From Gigantopelta aegis (lineage: Eukaryota; Mollusca; Gastropoda; Neomphalida; Peltospiridae), in contig NC_054706.1 in NCBI RefSeq assembly GCF_016097555.1, positions 28,521,611 to 28,585,610 on the forward strand: a stretch of 64,000 nt of DNA, read 5' to 3'. Positions 63,836 to 64,000 of this stretch are shown piece by piece; positions within the stretch are counted from its first letter, which is position 1; the number at the start of each line of letters is the position of its first letter. Position numbers and translations under genes: made by a program. A model generated the notes under the pieces. It had not been told where the DNA came from. It did not search any database and saw only the letters and a program-made list of their open reading frames with translations.

Positions 63836-64000
63836 TCTCTTTCTTTCTCTCTTACTTTCTCTCTCGCTTTCTCACTCTTTCTCTCTCGCTTTCTCTCACT
63901 CGCTTTTTCTCTTTTTCTCTCTCTCTCTGTCTCTCACTTTCTCACTCTTTCTCTCTCTCACTTTCTCTCTCTTGCTTTCTCTTGCTTTCTCTCGCTTTCT
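63836..64000 (+). repeat. polypyrimidine tract (CTTT/CT)n
   Basis: About 165 bases of almost only C and T, continuing off the right edge. Confidence 0.95.

Overview
The window is animal nuclear DNA. Both genes are split by GT-AG introns, and the rest is AT-rich and crowded with SINEs, foldback DNA elements and microsatellites. Repeated tRNA-headed SINEs ending in a 'gtcgttaaa(t/c)aaaac' tail, dispersed repeats with a 'ggccataactct' core, and a delta/epsilon-type GST point to a mollusc. A gastropod is my impression from memory and cannot be proved from the window.

Two convergent protein-coding genes are well supported. (1) Positions 748-13440, + strand: the last eight coding exons of STAMBP/AMSH, the zinc JAMM deubiquitinase that trims K63-linked ubiquitin chains on endosomes. 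The first coding exon or exons lie off the left edge. The STAM-binding motif, the JAMM motif and the second zinc site are all present. (2) Positions 24157-33048, - strand: a complete four-exon cytosolic glutathione S-transferase of delta/epsilon (theta-like) type, 222 residues. The genes run tail to tail, about 10.7 kb apart, and I see no functional link between them.

1-13.4 kb holds STAMBP, whose introns carry SINEs and nested MITEs. The 3' splice site of its fourth visible exon is tandemly duplicated. 13.4-24.2 kb is intergenic: MITEs, a seven-copy 49-bp tandem array, a 1.2-kb repeat whose inverted copy lies in GST intron 1, and a coding-like relic framed by direct repeats. 24.2-33.0 kb is GST, with a dead Tc1 element in intron 3. 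33-60 kb has no recognised host gene. It holds large microsatellite tracts, segmental tandem duplications, a nearly intact Tc1 element (45497-46991) and a 961-bp element (43176-44136) with inverted ends, an 8-bp target duplication and a 188-codon ORF I do not recognise. 60.3-63.5 kb is a decayed DNA transposon with inverted ends and TTA target duplications. It carries a fragment of an uncharacterised invertebrate protein family and a 56-bp minisatellite.

Most of the biology here is transposon stratigraphy. Several insertions can be ordered because target duplications, empty sites or shared nested copies are visible within the window. No CRISPR array, rRNA, functional tRNA gene or virus was recognised.
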